A stretch of DNA of 64,000 nucleotides from Pezicula radicicola (GCA_003008705.1 PDUO01000014.1:151608-215607), one strand, 5' to 3'; shown: positions 1 to 12,355, counted from the first letter of the stretch. Notes: generated by a model not told the origin, from the letters alone. Made by a program: numbers and translations.

Positions 1-193
1 GGAGGGAGCAAGTGTTCCTTTGGAGATCCAATTTCCGCTCCCAGAACCCGGTTATTCAGGCAAGCTTTGTTATGCTAACATGGCTATGTCTGTTGATATA
101 TGAGTAAGTCTAGAGTATCTGTCTCTAAATGCTTCTAGTCCCAGCACGAACTCAAGCTCTCGTTGCTCTGTCTTTCTAAATACATCTCTCAAG

Positions 194-1382
194 ATGCAGA
201 ACTCACTCCTCGCCTGGGCTCTCTCAGCCCTAAGCATTCTCGCCTCCATATCACCAGTAACATGCAACCCCTTGGCCTCGACCCCAAGCTGCGTGGAAAC
301 GAGAACACACTCTCTCCCCCTCCCAGTAACAGTCCTCCACACCTTCGAATTCCCAAGCTGGTGCGAAAACCTAGCCATCCGATCCAACAGCCAAATCCTC
401 GTAACCCGGCTCGATACACCAGAACTTCTCCAAGTCGACCCAACAAGCACCGTCGACCCTGTTACAGTATTTGCCTGGAACGCATCAGAATACATGGGAG
501 CCCTCGGAATCTCCGAAACAAGCACCGATATCTTCTACGTAGTACTCTCAGCCTTCGTAGATGATTCATTCGTCAAAACCAGTGGAGTGAATTCCATTTT
601 CGAAGTTGACATGAATACGTTTTCCATCTCCTCAGATGGTGAAATAACATCAAATGCTACGGTTACGAAATTGGTTGATATTACGGATGCGGATTTTCTG
701 AATGGGATGACTACTTTAGATACTTCTAATATTCTTGTTGCAGATGTTTATAATGGTTGGGTTTATAAGGTTAATACTCTGCTCGGCAATTATACGATTG
801 CGGTGGATGATCCTCTTATGAAATTCTCAGCTGCCGTAAACCCGAGTACGAATCTAGGTGTTAATGGTGTCAAAATTCAGGACGAGTTTCTTTATTGGAC
901 TAATACTGCTTTGGGTTCGCTGAATCGGATTCAGATTGATGGGGAAGGGTATCCGGTTGAGGGGAGTGAGGGGACTGTGGTTGTGGGAAATGTACCTAAG
1001 GCTGATGATTTTGTTTTTGGAAGTGATGGTAGTGCTTGGGTTGCGCAGAATCAGATGGATGAGTTGAGTTTTGTACCTGTTGGTGCGAGTGGTGGTGATG
1101 AGGCGGTTGTTGTTGCTGGGAGTAATATTTCGACTACGCTTGCTGGTGTTAGTGCTGGTCATTTTGGGAGGGGGGCCAATGATACGAAGAGGTTGTACTT
1201 GACTACTAGTGGTGGTGAGTTTTTGTTTCTTCTTTTCTTCTCTTCCCCCTTTTTTTAATGTTTAAGATGTGAGATTGTAGATGCTAATTTATGAATTTTG
1301 AAACATAGCTCTTGCTTTGGCTATTAATGGGACGGTTGTTGTGGCTGGTACGATTTCTTATGTTGATACTGAGGGGTTTTAG
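194..1382 (+). CDS. Secreted six-bladed beta-propeller (SMP-30/TolB-like) protein
   Basis: Two exons, 194-1214 and 1309-1382, give 364 aa. The intron has a GTGAGT donor and an ACATAG acceptor and restores an open frame ending in DTEGF. Residues 1-24 form a signal peptide with a hydrophobic core and a Cys-containing cleavage region. The rest repeats beta-propeller-like blades, seen in stretches such as WCENLAIRSNSQILVTRLDT and ILVADVYNGWVYKV, with several N-glycosylation sequons. Fungal proteins of this type are usually annotated as SMP-30/gluconolactonase-like, and some in secondary-metabolite clusters act as hetero-Diels-Alderases. No biosynthetic cluster is visible here, so the reaction is unknown. 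Without splicing the ORF runs into the intron and ends at 1258 with a phenylalanine-rich tail, which argues for the intron. Convergent with the next gene. Confidence 0.85.
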
Positions 1383-1894
1383 GGAGGTGCTGGTGGTGCA
1401 TGAGGTTTTATGGTATGATGATTATGAGTGATGGTGATGATGGCGATGGGATTAGGGTTGTAGATATAAGATGGTTTTCAGCTGTAAATCTTTAGGAACA
1501 CAACTATTCACTTCTTCAGTATATACACAGTTAAACGAGGACCTACTATATAATTGTGAATAGTTCTTCGATTGTTAAGAAAAATGGAGATTAAAGAGAG
1601 AAAACAAATGGTATAGAGCTTGTAAGAAAGACGCTGACACTACTTAAAAAAACAAAGAAATCCCTACCCATGTACTCCATCCATAGCCCACTCATCACAT
1701 CGTAGAATAGGTAGTCCTCCCAAAGACCAAGATACTTGTACCTCCAAGCTCCAAATTTCCCTCCCTTTTATCGCCCTAACCCATATACACCGTACCAACA
1801 GTATCTGTCCATATACCCACAATCCCACAAATGCCCACCATAGCACCATCCATAGGCAATGGAACCAAAAATCTATCTTCCTCCTAAACCACCA
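1383..1894. other. Convergent 3' intergenic region
   Basis: About 510 bp between two convergent stop codons. It contains AT-rich 3'-UTR-like sequence and no coding pattern that I can support. Confidence 0.6.
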
Positions 1895-3712
1895 TCACCC
1901 CACCCACCCAACCCTCTTCTCCTCATCATCCTCCCTCAAACTCCTAACCCTAACACTAAATGTAGTCTCCTTAACAATCCCTCCCACACCATTCACACCA
2001 GCACCATTCACACCAGCACCAGAACCAGCACTCCCCTCTATATCCTCCAAACTCCTAGTTCCCTGCATAGGTAAAATACCCTCTTCACTTTCCGCATCTC
2101 CATCCCCAATTCTATTCAAACCATTTCTATTCAAAGCATTCCTACTTCCAACACCATCACTCCTCCCTTTCCCACTTCCCAATTTTGAAAAGACACCTCC
2201 GACGCTATGTTGTGATAGAATTGAGTTTTGAACTCCATATCTATTTTTGTTGTTTCCGTTATTTGAATTGGATAGACCTCCGTATTTATCCAACTCGTAA
2301 TTTGCTTTTGCATGCGATGGATAAGTTGAGGTATGTGTTTTTTTGGTTGTGAGGGTTCGACTGATCTTTTTGTAGAGGGGTCGGAGGAGGGGGACTGAGG
2401 CTGCGATTGCTACGAGGGTTGATTCTACTCTGTTGAAGAGAGGATCGTTAGTTTTTCTTTTCTTTTGTTTTGGTTTTGGTTTTGATTGGGATTTCAGAGG
2501 GGAAGGAGAGGGGAAAGGGGAGATGTGGTTCGTACATTACCCATGTAAACAGGGAGACGGTATTGAATGTGTAATCTCCCTTTTCGGAAAGGGCGCGTAG
2601 TTTGATAATTTTCATGATTACGGCTACGAAGGCTCTGTATTCCTTTACTTTTAGATTTATGTTTTTGACTAAGGTTGTTTCCTTGCTTGATATATGGGGT
2701 GAAGATAGGAAGTGAAAAAGTTAGTGAAAAAGGTAGTGCAAGAGAATAGACGTACAGGAAACTTAAACTTAATAGAAATCCTAGACCCAATTTTAGACGT
2801 TTGTCCATCTGTAGATTCCATAGCATAGTTGCTGGGAGGCAGGTTAGGAAGAGATCTATTGCTCCGTTCCAAGCCGTATGGGCATAACCGATATACTTGA
2901 ATCAAAATATCAGTTAGAAATGTTTCGTTGTCTGAGGCGGAATGGGATTTGAGAGTCAAATCTTAGAATGGAACTAGAACTTACAGTTTGTAATTCAGGA
3001 GCCCAGCATTTAACATGTATTGAGAAATCCCATAACGCATCGACTCGAGGACATTGTATGTATTGTGTTATAACCACTACGCCGTTGGGGATGAGCTGTG
3101 CACAGAATAGAAACCAGAGGCCTCGACGTCGCCATGTGGAGGTTCCGAATAGTTGGAGCATGAGGATAATGAAGGATAGACGACCCCATGTTGATCCCAT
3201 TACTCCTATTTGTAATCATGAATAAGCATGTATCTCGTGAGAAGCAGTCTTCTGGAATTGAAGACAGGAACATGAGGGGTTTGGGTACATACCAAAGGGT
3301 TGACCTATCCAGTTCAATCTAATGGCGTTCAATTGTTGATTTGGTGTCAAATGCTCATAATGACGACCCCAACCATAATGATATTGAGCTGAGATGAGTG
3401 ATGCAAAGGATATTATTGTGCACTTTATCCTGTCATTAGTATTCTAAACAGCTAGAAAGATCAAATCATTGCTTACCACCGAGACAATAATTAAAGCATC
3501 ACTAAGACCCAATTGATGTGTAATCTTGTACTGAGTCCAACATCTCGCTATCACAACGATAATAGCAAGACTCGTGAGAGTCCAAATAACTCCCAAGGCG
3601 GAGCCCCCTACATCTCAAAACAATTAGACCTTTCTCTCGAAATGAACATATCATACTATGCCTTGGAGCCAAACTCACCGATGTTTATATCGGGGCCAAG
3701 AGGGGTAGACAT
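1895..3712 (-). CDS. Pth11-like seven-transmembrane rhodopsin-domain protein
   Basis: Exons on the minus strand are 3712-3679, 3607-3477, 3422-3293, 3205-2985, 2895-2756, 2634-2536 and 2429-1895, giving about 429 aa. Phases join at every junction; the 3422 acceptor (AAG) was chosen for frame over a nearby CAG. The family signature is clear: an early segment STPLGPDINIGGSALGVIWT, a helix followed by GQPFGVMGSTWGRLSF, the extracellular pair around ITQYIQCPRVDALWDF and CWAP, and a late helix VESTLVAIAASVPLLRPLYK. The C-terminal 130 residues are a low-complexity Asn/Ser/Gly-rich cytoplasmic tail. Proteins of this fungal family sit in the plasma membrane and are proposed non-canonical GPCRs (Pth11 senses the host surface in Magnaporthe); the ligand here is unknown. 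A second possible start lies at 3828 in a duplicated exon. Confidence 0.85.
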
Positions 3713-3834
3713 ATTGGTGCCCCCTACATCTCAAAAAAATTAGACCTTTCTCTCGAAATAAACATATCATACTATGCCTTGGAGTCAAACTCACCGATGC
3801 TTACATTGGGGCTAAGAAAGGTAGACATATTTGA
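3603..3834 (-). repeat. 116-bp tandem duplication of first exon plus first intron
   Basis: Two units, 3603-3718 and 3719-3834, run in register with a handful of substitutions. On the minus strand each contains an ATG, a short coding stretch, a GTGAGT donor, the same 71-nt intron and a GATGTAG acceptor. The exon part is 45 nt, so including the extra unit keeps the frame of the Pth11-like gene. Confidence 0.85.
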
Positions 3835-6800
3835 CGTCAAAAAGATCGAACGAGTTGGTTTAGATACGTCCGGTTGGATTAAGCTACAGATGGCGCAAAA
3901 GATAGAAGATATATTAACTATATCTGACCTGCATTAGTCGGGGCATGTTCCTGACTATAACTCCACCATTGGCAAGGTGCGGGAGTCGAGTGAAGTACCC
4001 CTCCTATTACGCCGCAGACGAGGTTTCTTTCTTAATACGTAGTGCCATCTCTGAGACTGAGCAACCCAAGTACATGGAAATCGTAAGCGGACATACCAGG
4101 GATAAAAGTAGATGCAAAAGTCTCCATCACTCATTTGAGACCAGTAGTGACTTGCGTGAATACTGTAAGGTGGGTCGCTCTGGCTTTCCGTTGGAGGAAG
4201 TAGCTAGGACCTGGTACGTTTACGTACCAGTACTAGGCAGTGCTGCCACACTTGCAGCCTGCAGTCCGAAGAAAAACGCCACATGCAGGAGTACATCGGA
4301 GACAGCATTGATATTCTGACTGCATGACCAAGAATGTTTTATCATAAGGTCAGAGCATACGTACTTGTCTGTACTGAGTGCCACGTTATGCAGAATTTGG
4401 TTCTTCTTGCACTGCGCAAGCTTTTACCCAAAAACTCGGGAACTTGGCCGATTGTTCCTCCTGTCTCCTACATTTGACAGACCTCTGTGGGGGTTAGCTT
4501 TCCCGCATCGGATTTGTTTGAAAAGATACGATGCTGAACCAGGTACGCTTAAGCATAACTTTCTTCGTCATACATTATTGACTTGCAGAGCAATCAAAAG
4601 CCGTCAAATCCGACTTTCCCTCACACTGAAAATCTATTTATTAATGAAACTGATTTTACGAAAACGAAAGTACTAGTACTTTTCCAGGTCTCCAACTAAA
4701 AGCACCCCATTTTTCGGATTTAAGGAAAAAGAAAGCATTCCAAAACAACTTGGTAAATTTGAATGAACTATAGGCGATTCTAGTGGCAGAAAGATATTAA
4801 AACAAGGTACCGTACTGGCTGGCCCGCGGGTATCAATGCCGATGCCGGATAAAATCTGCATCTGCAGCAAACGGTTTTCCACGCTACTGTAGATGTCGCC
4901 ATGTGGAAGGCGAAGCTGAAGTCGTTTGGTAGAAAAGGAGGGTGGTCCGAAATACAACTGGTAGGCGGGCTCGGAGGAGTGCCTAGGGTTGGCAGATGTC
5001 AAGGACCCCTGCTGTTGAAAATAGGTCACTGAAATGTATTGAGCACTTTAGCGACTTGTGTTAACAGACAAAATAGAGTATCGAGTTCGTGGTGTCTGAA
5101 TCCGACACCTGAAGGGATGTCTGATTCGATACAGCGATTAAATATCTTTCCTCCTGACTCTAAGAGGCGCCCTGAAGGATTCTGGTAGGCTTGAAAGCTC
5201 GAAGCTCGAAGCTCTTTACGTGCATCCCACACGAGGCAGTAGTGAGAACCTCCACGAAATTGCAGAACCGTCGGCTTAACCGTGACGCCCTGGAAGAATT
5301 CTGAATGTTGGTATCTTTGGCCTGGACCGAGATATAATGCAATCCTCCCTCGAAAAGGAAGTTATGTTAGCATTACTCCGTACGGAGGGTTTGTGTCCGT
5401 ACTGTAAAATGATTTCCAGGAAGTTGCGGGCTGGTTTGTTGTCTGTGCGTACGAGTCCACCGTTTAAACTTGAGTTTTCGGCAGGCAAGCGAGCCTTTTA
5501 GGGGGCTCCACTGTCTGTTCGCAGTTGGTCAATGCCCTCACCCGCTGCTTGGCATCTCATTTATCACACATGGCCGGACGAGGATGTATCTCCGTTTCGA
5601 GCTTACGTACAATACTAGTACTTGTACGTACGGGCAGGGGATAGGATTCGTAAGCCCGATATTCTTCGGACTCTGGTATTTATCATGATTTCCTATTTTG
5701 CTGAGGAGAGTCGAATGAGGACTGAAACCCGATCCAAGTTTCCTCTGTATATTAGCAGAATACACTCAACTTTGAGACCAGCTGAACAGTATACAGACAC
5801 ATTCCCAGCTTAGGTGGTAAGGATTGGGTACTATATAGGCCTCAAATGTGGATTGTAGGAAGAAATATGTCCTTGGCAGTGACCAAGAACCCAGGAGAGC
5901 AAGCAGATAAGCATTTCGAATCCACAAACGGGAGAACGTGCTGTGCATTATTTCAAAGCTTCTCTTCTGGTGTGGGTTTCTTGAAGGTGGACGGTAAAAT
6001 ATTGAGCATCCTAGTTTAGCTAGAAGTTTAATTTCGAGATACTGGCTCAGATGGAGATGCAGGGGGCACTATTGAGGTAGTGTTGCCCTTATTCCCCTCG
6101 AAAATCATATTCTGGGGGTATATACTTCTACATACTATACGTGTTCTCCGGTAGCGTGGTATGCAGCTTGCATCTGCCATCCCCAGACTTTGGAGAAAAG
6201 TCTCTTGGCATCTTCTATGGCACGTACATACATGATCGGATAACGGTTTGATCCGGGGAAGCGATGCAACCTGCAAGCGAGCAAGCAAAGAACCAATCTA
6301 TATGCGATATATACATCAGAAGGAATGGTTTTACTCACTTAGATGACCGTCTAAGTCTTGATGCAGGTCACTGCTGAGTAGATATCACCCCACGAGCACA
6401 CCGTTTCGTAACCTTCCAAGGGTTTCGAAAGTCTATGTTGTTAGGCACCGGCAGTTGATTTTTATGGTAGCAGCTGCTAACAGGCTAATCTGGACATGAT
6501 AGATCAGCCTTCAAGCAGCCTTGATCTAGTACTCACAAGACATGGGAATATACTCTCCAGCACCCGCCACCACACTCAAAAAAAAAAAGGATGCTCCCTC
6601 CTGACCAGCGCTATGGAGCAGTTACACTCAAGTCCTAGAATCATTCTGCAGCAACCTGTACGTCACCCAAGTGCCGGTTAATTCTCCTCAACGTCCTAAT
6701 GGGGCAGGTGTTTATTTCCCTGTCAAATACATGATGGACAACAGGCCAAAGTCTGGAAGTTTATAGCAAAATTGATTTCGAACGAAGTCCCATGATTCGC

Positions 6801-7555
6801 AGTATTGCTCAAAGAAGACCTGCCTTCGATCGTAGAGTAGCGGTGTACGAAACTTTGATCTTCGCTCCTTCTCCATTGAGGATGTTCCTCTAGGCCTTGC
6901 TTCCCTCCTAGGTTACGCAACCCAACCTCGCTTCAATATCTCGCCTCACTCAACTTCCCACGAAGAGAAGGAACAAAATCCCAACATTTCAGGATCAAAA
7001 AGAACAATAAAAAATATGATAGTCATGCACATGTCGTCAGCACAGATGATTTGAAGTTTTTAAACATAATCAGAGTCGTCGGAGTGGTCAGAGTGGTCAA
7101 ATTGTAATACTTTATGTCCTAAGCCATTTTCTTACCTCATAGGTAGGAACACCGTCTTTCTACTGGAAATCAATACTAATGCCCCGTAAGCCACTTTCTA
7201 TCTTTCCCTCTTTGAAGAGACATCGTTGGGTGCTTGCTACTACTGTGTGCTGTCGGTTTGACTTGTTTTAATCTGCAAGTTATAATTGTAGACTTTAAGG
7301 ATATTAAGGTGTGGGGATTCAATACGGAGGGAAGGAGCAGGATTGTAGATGCTACATTAGGCGAGGTAGACCTTAGTGCACTAATAGTGTCTTGTTTCGA
7401 GGATAAGCGACAGAGAATACTGAGTAGCAGTTTTGGCTCTCCTGCTTCCTCGTTGGTGCATCTTAACCAAGAGAAGCCCTTGTTGAATCAGTCACATGAT
7501 AATATAGTCACATGATGGCACTAGCGCACTAGCCTCTACTAGATCCGGTAGGTAG
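3835..7555. other. Gene-free intergenic stretch
   Basis: About 3.7 kb without an ORF that shows protein-like composition or splice support. Open frames at 3945-4319, 4673-5029, 5470-5688 and 6028-6338 are short, overlap on both strands and lack domains. A 20-bp perfect palindrome built on CTGGTACGTT lies at about 4210-4229. Nothing else is recognised. Confidence 0.5.
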
Positions 7556-7838
7556 ACGGGAGGTGGGAAACTAGTATCACGTGAAGCAACTAACCTAAAG
7601 AGGATTAGCCTCACCACATTCTGTGGTTTCCGTCACTATTCTATACTTTTAGAAAATACAACTTGCCTAGCTACGAATTCATCCTACCATACTTGCATCG
7701 CTATCCTTTCTTTCTTTCTTTTGTCATTTTCAGTTTCTGGCCCTTCTTATTGATCGAGAAGTGGTTTCAGTGTCAGAGTTAATCCGAGCCAAGAGCCGGA
7801 GATTAAAGCCTTTTCTTATTTCCTTTCACTTCACTTCA
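7556..7838 (+). mobile_element. LTR (copy A) of the helicase/pol-associated gypsy family
   Basis: About 283 bp match, with scattered substitutions, the minus-strand LTR at 30512-30792. Shared blocks include ATCACGTGAAGCAAC, AGAGGATTAGCCTCAC, AGCTACGAATTCATCCTACC and CTTATTGATCGAGAAGTGG, and the copy ends CACTTCA. The expected 5' TG is mutated. Sequence beyond 7838 contains AGTCGTAGATCGATTAGG, which resembles the leader that follows the 30.5-kb copy. No gag or pol follows, so this is a solo LTR or the end of a deleted element. Confidence 0.8.
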
Positions 7839-8685
7839 GTCGAACGAACACGGTCCTACGATATAGCTTCGAGTCGTAGATCGATTAGGCTCTAGAACCT
7901 TAAGAACCATCTACGCGCGACTAGCTATCATGTAACCAGACACATTCCCTTCATGTTAGGTCTTTTCTAGGGAGATTAATCCTTTCCACGCCTCATACTC
8001 TCAAATACGCGCAACATTTCCTCTATCGCCATCACCCATGGCAGCTTCTCTGTAATGTACGTACAATCTATCCTAATATCTCTTCCAGTATCGCAGTTAG
8101 GTAACTTCAAAGTCTAGTAGCCCTCATTTCCTCGACATTGTTCAGCGTATATACAGCATCCTATCAAACTATCACTTATCAGTGTTCGACCTCATGCACA
8201 CATATAAGTTCTCCCAAAACCGTCCGTGTAAATGTATTCCAAGGCCCGCCTTTTAGTTTTGCCCAGTCAATGTAAAAGTCCAGGCTCCCCCATCTCTTCA
8301 TTGTGTCCTGCTCCGCGCATATACAGTATTACTCCATACTACCTGACTTTTAACGAAGATTAAATTTTCACCGTTCAAGAGCCTAGTACAGTGTTTGTCT
8401 TCCTTCTTCGTTAAGGACGGTCTTCGCCAACGGCCGCAGCCATGGGGAGTTCTTTCCTTCTTCATTTGAGGACGGTCTTCGCTAAGGGCGTTTTACCGAG
8501 GCCATGGGGAGTTCTTTCCTTATACGATGTCGAGGACGAGGCTGTCTACACTTTCCGATCGTCCCTCACAATCACCTCTCCTACACCAACAGCGAGACTC
8601 GAGTGTGGACTTCAATTGACATTCTGTCGGTAAGTGGACGGAGGCACAAATTTAAAACAACATGTATCGCTAACAACTCTCAGTC
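7839..8685 (+). promoter_or_regulatory. Upstream region and 5' UTR with intron of the C2H2-type gene
   Basis: LTR-leader-like sequence to about 7920 is followed by pyrimidine-rich DNA typical of a fungal promoter. Two imperfect direct copies of a segment ending in CCATGGGGAGTTCTTTCCTT lie at about 8401-8460 and 8455-8521. A GTAAGT donor at 8630 and a CTAAC branch motif with a CTCTCAG acceptor ending at 8683 define a 5'-UTR intron that stops two bases before the chosen ATG at 8686. Confidence 0.6.
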
Positions 8686-11600
8686 ATGGCACCTCTCACA
8701 GAGCGTGATCCCAACAGAATACCTGGCCTCCCCTCCAAGCCCCCAGAGATCCTTCCTGCAAATCCTGTCAAGACCTCACAGCAGCCAAAGGCCTCGTCTG
8801 GAGCACCTTACAACTCTTCAAGTACTATCCAATGGCCTCAATTCAATGGATCCAGTACGCCTTATCCTCCTGGCAATCCTCAGTGGCCTCAATCCAATAG
8901 ATCCAGTACACCATATCCTCCTGGCAATCCTCAGTGGCCTCAATCCAATGGATCCAGCACTACTTATCCTCCTGGTTATCCTCAATGGTCTCAATCCAAT
9001 GGATCCAGCACTCCTTATCCTCCTGGCAATCCTCCTGGCAATCCTCAATGGCCNNNNNNNNNNNNNNNNNNNNNNNNNNNNNNNNNNNNNNNNNNNNNNN
9101 NNNNNNNNNNNNNNNNNNNNNNNNNNNNNNNNNNNNNNNNNNNNNNNNNNNNNNNNNNNNNNNNNNNNNNNNNNNNNNNNNNNNNNNNNNNNNNNNNNNN
9201 NNNNNNNNNNNNNNNNNNNNNNNNNNNNNNNNNNNNNNNNNNNNNNNNCAATCCAATGGATCCAGCACTCCTTATCCTCCTGGCAATCCTCCTGGCAATC
9301 CTCAATGGCCTCAATCCAATGGATCCAGCACTCCTTACCCCCCTTTCAATTATCCAGGTTAGTAACCATTGTCGATTTAGAACATCGATAGATGGAGTAC
9401 TGATATACTCGCAGCTATGGCGCCCCCGTATGGCCCTCCAAACCCAGCTTTCCCAAACCAGGCCGCCGCCAAACCCTCTAAACCAAAGCAAAAACCGTAT
9501 GTAATTTCCTATATATTCTCTATCATTCGCAAGTGCGCCCCTTCACTGATGTGGTGTACCATCACTTCTGTGGTGCCCCTTCACTTATGTAGTGTACCAT
9601 CACTTATGTGGTGTCCCTTCACTTATGTGGTGTACCATCACTTATGTGGTGTACCATCACTTATGTGGTGTACCATCACTATTTGGTGTACCATCACTAT
9701 TTGGTGGTGCCCTTCATCATTTATATGGTGTCCTACCCCCTTCCCCACCCCTTCCCCCCCAAATGCTCTATCGTACCAATTTCACGTGGTATTTCCCATG
9801 CTTTGTCTTCGGACTCTGCTAACAATCTTTTTGACAGTAAACGAAGCCAGGAAGGACAAAGGAAGCGTGATGAACGGACGTTCCAACATCGGGGAATGAC
9901 AATCAATCCTTTCGATCCGAATGGTAAGCAATACATCCTACTTCAGAAAATATCAACTAATGTTCTATAGGTCCATATATCCATAAAAATGAGTTAGCGA
10001 GACTGTTGCTTAGCCAGCCTCTTCCCGAGACTTTGCAAACCCAAGCGAGTGGCGGCACAATCAATGGCAGCCTCACTTCGACCCCTCTCAGGCAGTTGTC
10101 AACTCAACCGACTGGCGGCACAATTTCCAGATCTCCTATCTCGGAATCTCAAGCCGGCACTATTCCTGCTCGTAGGAAATCGACGAATCAACCAAGCGGA
10201 ATGGAGCTAGCCAGCTCAACCAATAACCCAGGTGTATCTCTAAACCTACCTGTGAGAACAAGAGTGCAGCTGCTTGCAGAATCGAGACAAAAACGCTTGT
10301 CAGACTTTGATTGGGACGATCTCCCTTCCATGTCCTCAAAACAGAATGAAACAGTGTCACCTAGACTTTCTGTAGATTTTAACGACTTCGAAGATGACTG
10401 CGAGATAGAAAAGCAGTTACGCGCTGAGCTTACGCCACCAAAACCACCAGTGCCTGCGCCTCAAATCACAAGTACAGATACATTGCCAGTTCCAGCAGGT
10501 GTTTCAGATAATGTCAAATCTCATGCATCCGTCACAACCAAAGATGCCGACTCAACTGCACCAAAATACACATCTCAGCAACCCACCGGTCCACCACCTC
10601 CACCTCCAATTCCTGAAACATTAGGCAGAATTTACCCACAAAAGAGGTATCCGACGGCTTCCTTCACTGATCCCAAGCTTGCGCATTTCGAAGCGTCTAT
10701 CATCTGCCAATGTATCCAAATCCAGAGCATTCGTGAAGAGTGTGCAGATGTCATCGACTGCATGTGCGCCCATATGGGTATAAAAGACCTCGTCGAGGAC
10801 GACTGCTGGCTCATCATGAACGTGACAAAGGGTGTATCTCTACATGACGACGACGATCGTACCATAGTCAAACCCAAACGTAGTTACATATCACTGGAAA
10901 ATCTCTTCGATCAGTACATGACAGAGCAAGGCCCCAACTATGCAAGCTTGCGAACTATCGGAGTTGAACGAACGACAAGCGCCAGTTGTTTTGCTCATCG
11001 AATCGATGAATGCCAGTGCGAAGTTAAACACGTGTACAAAAAGAGATGGGAAAAGACAAGGATTAAAACTGTCGAGTGGGCATGGCTGCCATTCCAGCCT
11101 CCAGAGGTCATTTGCGCGTATATAAAAGACGGAATCCTCGACGTAAGTCAAAACGTAGCGGCGGTATTACAATATACTAACATCTCCTTAGCTATCTCAC
11201 CTCTGCCACCAACCTGGCTGTTGGATACATATCAACCTCGAGGATGGCACCATCAATATCGGTAGGAATGACTGCAGGATGTTGGCAATTTAATTGAGAA
11301 GAGCCGGGAAAGTCGTACCCCATCATTGCTCTCAGCACAATCCACCCTGCCTAATGAGGAACGCAGCCAAAACACCCCAGGAGATACTTGTACAGATGTT
11401 TTTGGCAGAGATGTGCTACTACATGGTTGGTGACTCACCTGCTCTCCAAGAGTGGGCCCAACATCCCACAACTCCTCAACCCATATTTGTCAACGGCGCC
11501 ATAGAGATCAAAGAGCTTAATATGTTCCCACGCCTCTTGATTGGGTCCACATCGAGTAGAAACCCGGCCTTCGCATTCCCTACATTCGAAATAGGACGTA

Positions 11601-12355
11601 TCCATCCGCAACCTCCGTCAACCCAGCCACTGTAGGTCTAATATATCAAACATTTTATAGCTGCAACTGACGATATCTTAGTTACACCACTCAAGCGCTT
11701 CAACAGCTGGACAAACCATGCCCTTTAAACTTAAGTGCTGGAACCGAGATCGATATGCACCATCTGAAGTTTGCATGTCCTTTTATTAATTGTCCTGCCA
11801 AACTTACAACCGTATACGGCTGTGTCTGGCATATGATGGATATACATAGCAGCAAAGGGTTGGGTCATTCACGTCATGGGGGTGCAAGAGAAAATGCAGA
11901 CACAGTCATCATCCAAATGATTAGAGCCATTATCAATTCCTTGAATGACCGGAAAGTCGTACTTGGTAAGTACCTCGACTACTAATTGTCTATATTTCTA
12001 ACAAATCTCAGGAGGACGTTTGTGGGCATCACGGTGGTCCTTCTGGCGATTTCAACAATTCTTAGATGATGTTTTCAATGGCGAGGACGATATCCTACCA
12101 GAACGATCCTTACCCAGGCTTGGCAATATCCCAAACACCACAGATATCACGTATCAAAAGTTTGCACTCTCTTTCAGTCGCAAGAAGAAGAAGCCGATAA
12201 GTGAAAATATCACGCAAGAGAAAATCAAAGACAACAAGAAGACAAAATTGCAGGAGCTCGTCAAACCAGTTATTAGAGATAGCGAGGATGAAGATAGCGA
12301 TGATGAAGATCCTATACCTTTGGCCAGAATACGAAAACAACCCAGAAAGCAGTGA
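8686..12355 (+). CDS. Pro-rich-repeat protein with Cys-rich and C2H2-type segments, possibly disrupted
   Basis: I do not recognise the family. Exons are 8686-9357, 9415-9496, 9838-9923, 9971-11142, 11192-11631, 11682-11965 and 12012-12355; phases agree at each junction. The N-terminus carries SNGSSTPYPPGNPQWPQ-like repeats, interrupted by a gap whose size shifts the frame by one. A Ser/Pro-rich linker follows. The conserved-looking core (from about 10,660) has paired Cys motifs (CQCIQ, CMCAHM, CQCEV, CHQPGCW). A C-terminal finger CPFINCPAKLTTVYGCVWHM with two His follows, and the end is Lys/Arg-rich and acidic, suggesting a nuclear protein. An in-frame TAA lies at 11291-11293. It is either a disabling mutation or is removed by an intron from 11262 (GTAGGA) to 11408 (TTGGCAG), which keeps the frame. 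Confidence 0.7.
8830..9350 (+). repeat. Coding minisatellite (Pro-rich) with assembly gap
   Basis: Repeats of about 54-63 bp encode QSNGSSTPYPPGNPQWP variants. Ns fill 9054-9248 (195 bp). The repeat frame is 8686 mod 3 before the gap but offset by one after it, so the gap length is only an estimate. Confidence 0.9.
9540..9710 (+). repeat. Intronic minisatellite, about 19-bp unit
   Basis: About nine copies of a unit related to TTATGTGGTGTACCATCAC lie within the second coding intron (9497-9837) of the Pro-rich/C2H2-type gene. Later copies vary to CTATTTGGTG. Confidence 0.85.

Noticed and set aside
25..550. Long minus-strand frame over 70-525 and plus-strand frame 163-564
   Set aside because: Shadows of the secreted beta-propeller gene; no start context or domains.
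3945..4676. Two plus-strand frames of 124 and 103 codons
   Set aside because: No domain, no splice partners, and composition like intergenic DNA.
8504..9391. Frame giving Leu/Ile-rich repeat (LAILSGLNPIDP)
   Set aside because: Out-of-frame reading of the Pro-rich minisatellite; the Pro-rich frame joins downstream exons.
11294..11635. Separate short gene starting after the TAA
   Set aside because: Same frame as the upstream exon and spliced in phase to the zinc-finger exon, so it is part of the same gene.
7556..12355. Pro-rich/C2H2-type gene as interior of a retroelement starting at LTR A
   Set aside because: The gene has at least six introns and no matching 3' LTR was seen after it.
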